Source of the DNA: Mesorhizobium amorphae
GTDB lineage: Bacteria > Pseudomonadota > Alphaproteobacteria > Rhizobiales > Rhizobiaceae
Direction: 5' to 3'
Assembly (NCBI RefSeq): GCF_014843845.1
Contig: NZ_JHQS01000008.1
Coordinates: 160,732 to 224,731, forward strand
DNA: 64,000 nucleotides
Each line of letters begins with the position of its first letter. Position 1 is the first letter of the stretch. This document shows, one piece after another, positions 63,939 to 64,000 of the stretch. The translations under genes and the position numbers were made by a program. The notes beneath the pieces were generated by a model, which saw only the letters and a list, made by a program, of their open reading frames with translations, was not told the DNA's origin and did not search any database.

Positions 63939-64000
63939 GTCCAATCGACATTCAGGATTCAAATTTGCGTTGAGGCATGATTCATAGGCTTCCAGATTCG

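Overview
The window is a GC-rich chromosomal segment of an alphaproteobacterium. It is most likely a member of the Rhizobiales close to Mesorhizobium. This is inferred from the rpmH-rnpA-yidC-engB and argB / dapD-dapE / truA-fmt-def neighbourhoods, the PmtA-type phospholipid methyltransferase beside dnaJ, the Irr-type box in front of mbfA, the Ku/LigD pair and short palindromic repeats of a rhizobial style. About 70 genes are packed at close to one per 0.9 kb. I see no phage, no CRISPR array, no complete insertion sequence and no recognised defence island.

Layout. 1-5 kb: the start of a CYTH gene, then a TetR-controlled efflux operon (regulator, HlyD adaptor, ABC ATPase, ABC permease) whose genes all overlap by 4 bp, then a threonine/serine dehydratase. 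5-11.6 kb: membrane ferritin mbfA behind an Irr-type ICE box, an ABM/NIPSNAP pair divergent from an ArsR-type regulator, and a two-gene NHEJ operon (ku, ligD). 11.9-22.8 kb: small ORF, DCC oxidoreductase, pyrF coupled to a flavin reductase, pmtA, dnaJ, dnaK (sigma-32-type promoter), a frameshifted inositol-monophosphatase gene, a luciferase-like oxidoreductase overlapping an arylamine N-acetyltransferase, and an AI-2E-type transporter. 23-31 kb: accessory genes (AhpD-like protein with XRE regulator, second luciferase-like enzyme, SMR exporter, transglutaminase-like protein, CDF transporter, GFA protein, RmuC).

31-41 kb: housekeeping core with def-fmt-GNAT-truA on one strand and dapE, two DUF805 genes and dapD on the other, then a LOG protein and a HAD nucleotidase. 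41-57 kb: accessory genes inserted in that core (diguanylate cyclase, GMC dehydrogenase with a 57-aa partner, MarR, phenylalanine hydroxylase with divergent Lrp, B12/radical-SAM protein, argB, amidase, ECF sigma/anti-sigma/fasciclin operon, Tat-type MsrB, an EmrAB pump with divergent TetR). 57-61 kb: engB, an inserted hexapeptide acetyltransferase, yidC, rnpA, rpmH. 61.4-64 kb: a sensor kinase, tRNA-Arg(ACG) and a small exported protein.

The best leads for new biology are non-coding or small. (i) A set of short stem-loop elements keeps one loop sequence while the stem arms change, and most copies lie within a few bases of a stop codon. (ii) A perfect 22-bp operator overlaps the -10 region of what looks like a leaderless autoregulated promoter. 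(iii) A 57-aa twin-arginine-like protein is translationally coupled to a GMC oxidoreductase. (iv) There is one clear frameshift and one gene remnant. No unmistakably new multi-gene system is visible. Starts were chosen by ribosome-binding site and overlap where possible. Family assignments rest on motif recognition, not on searches.
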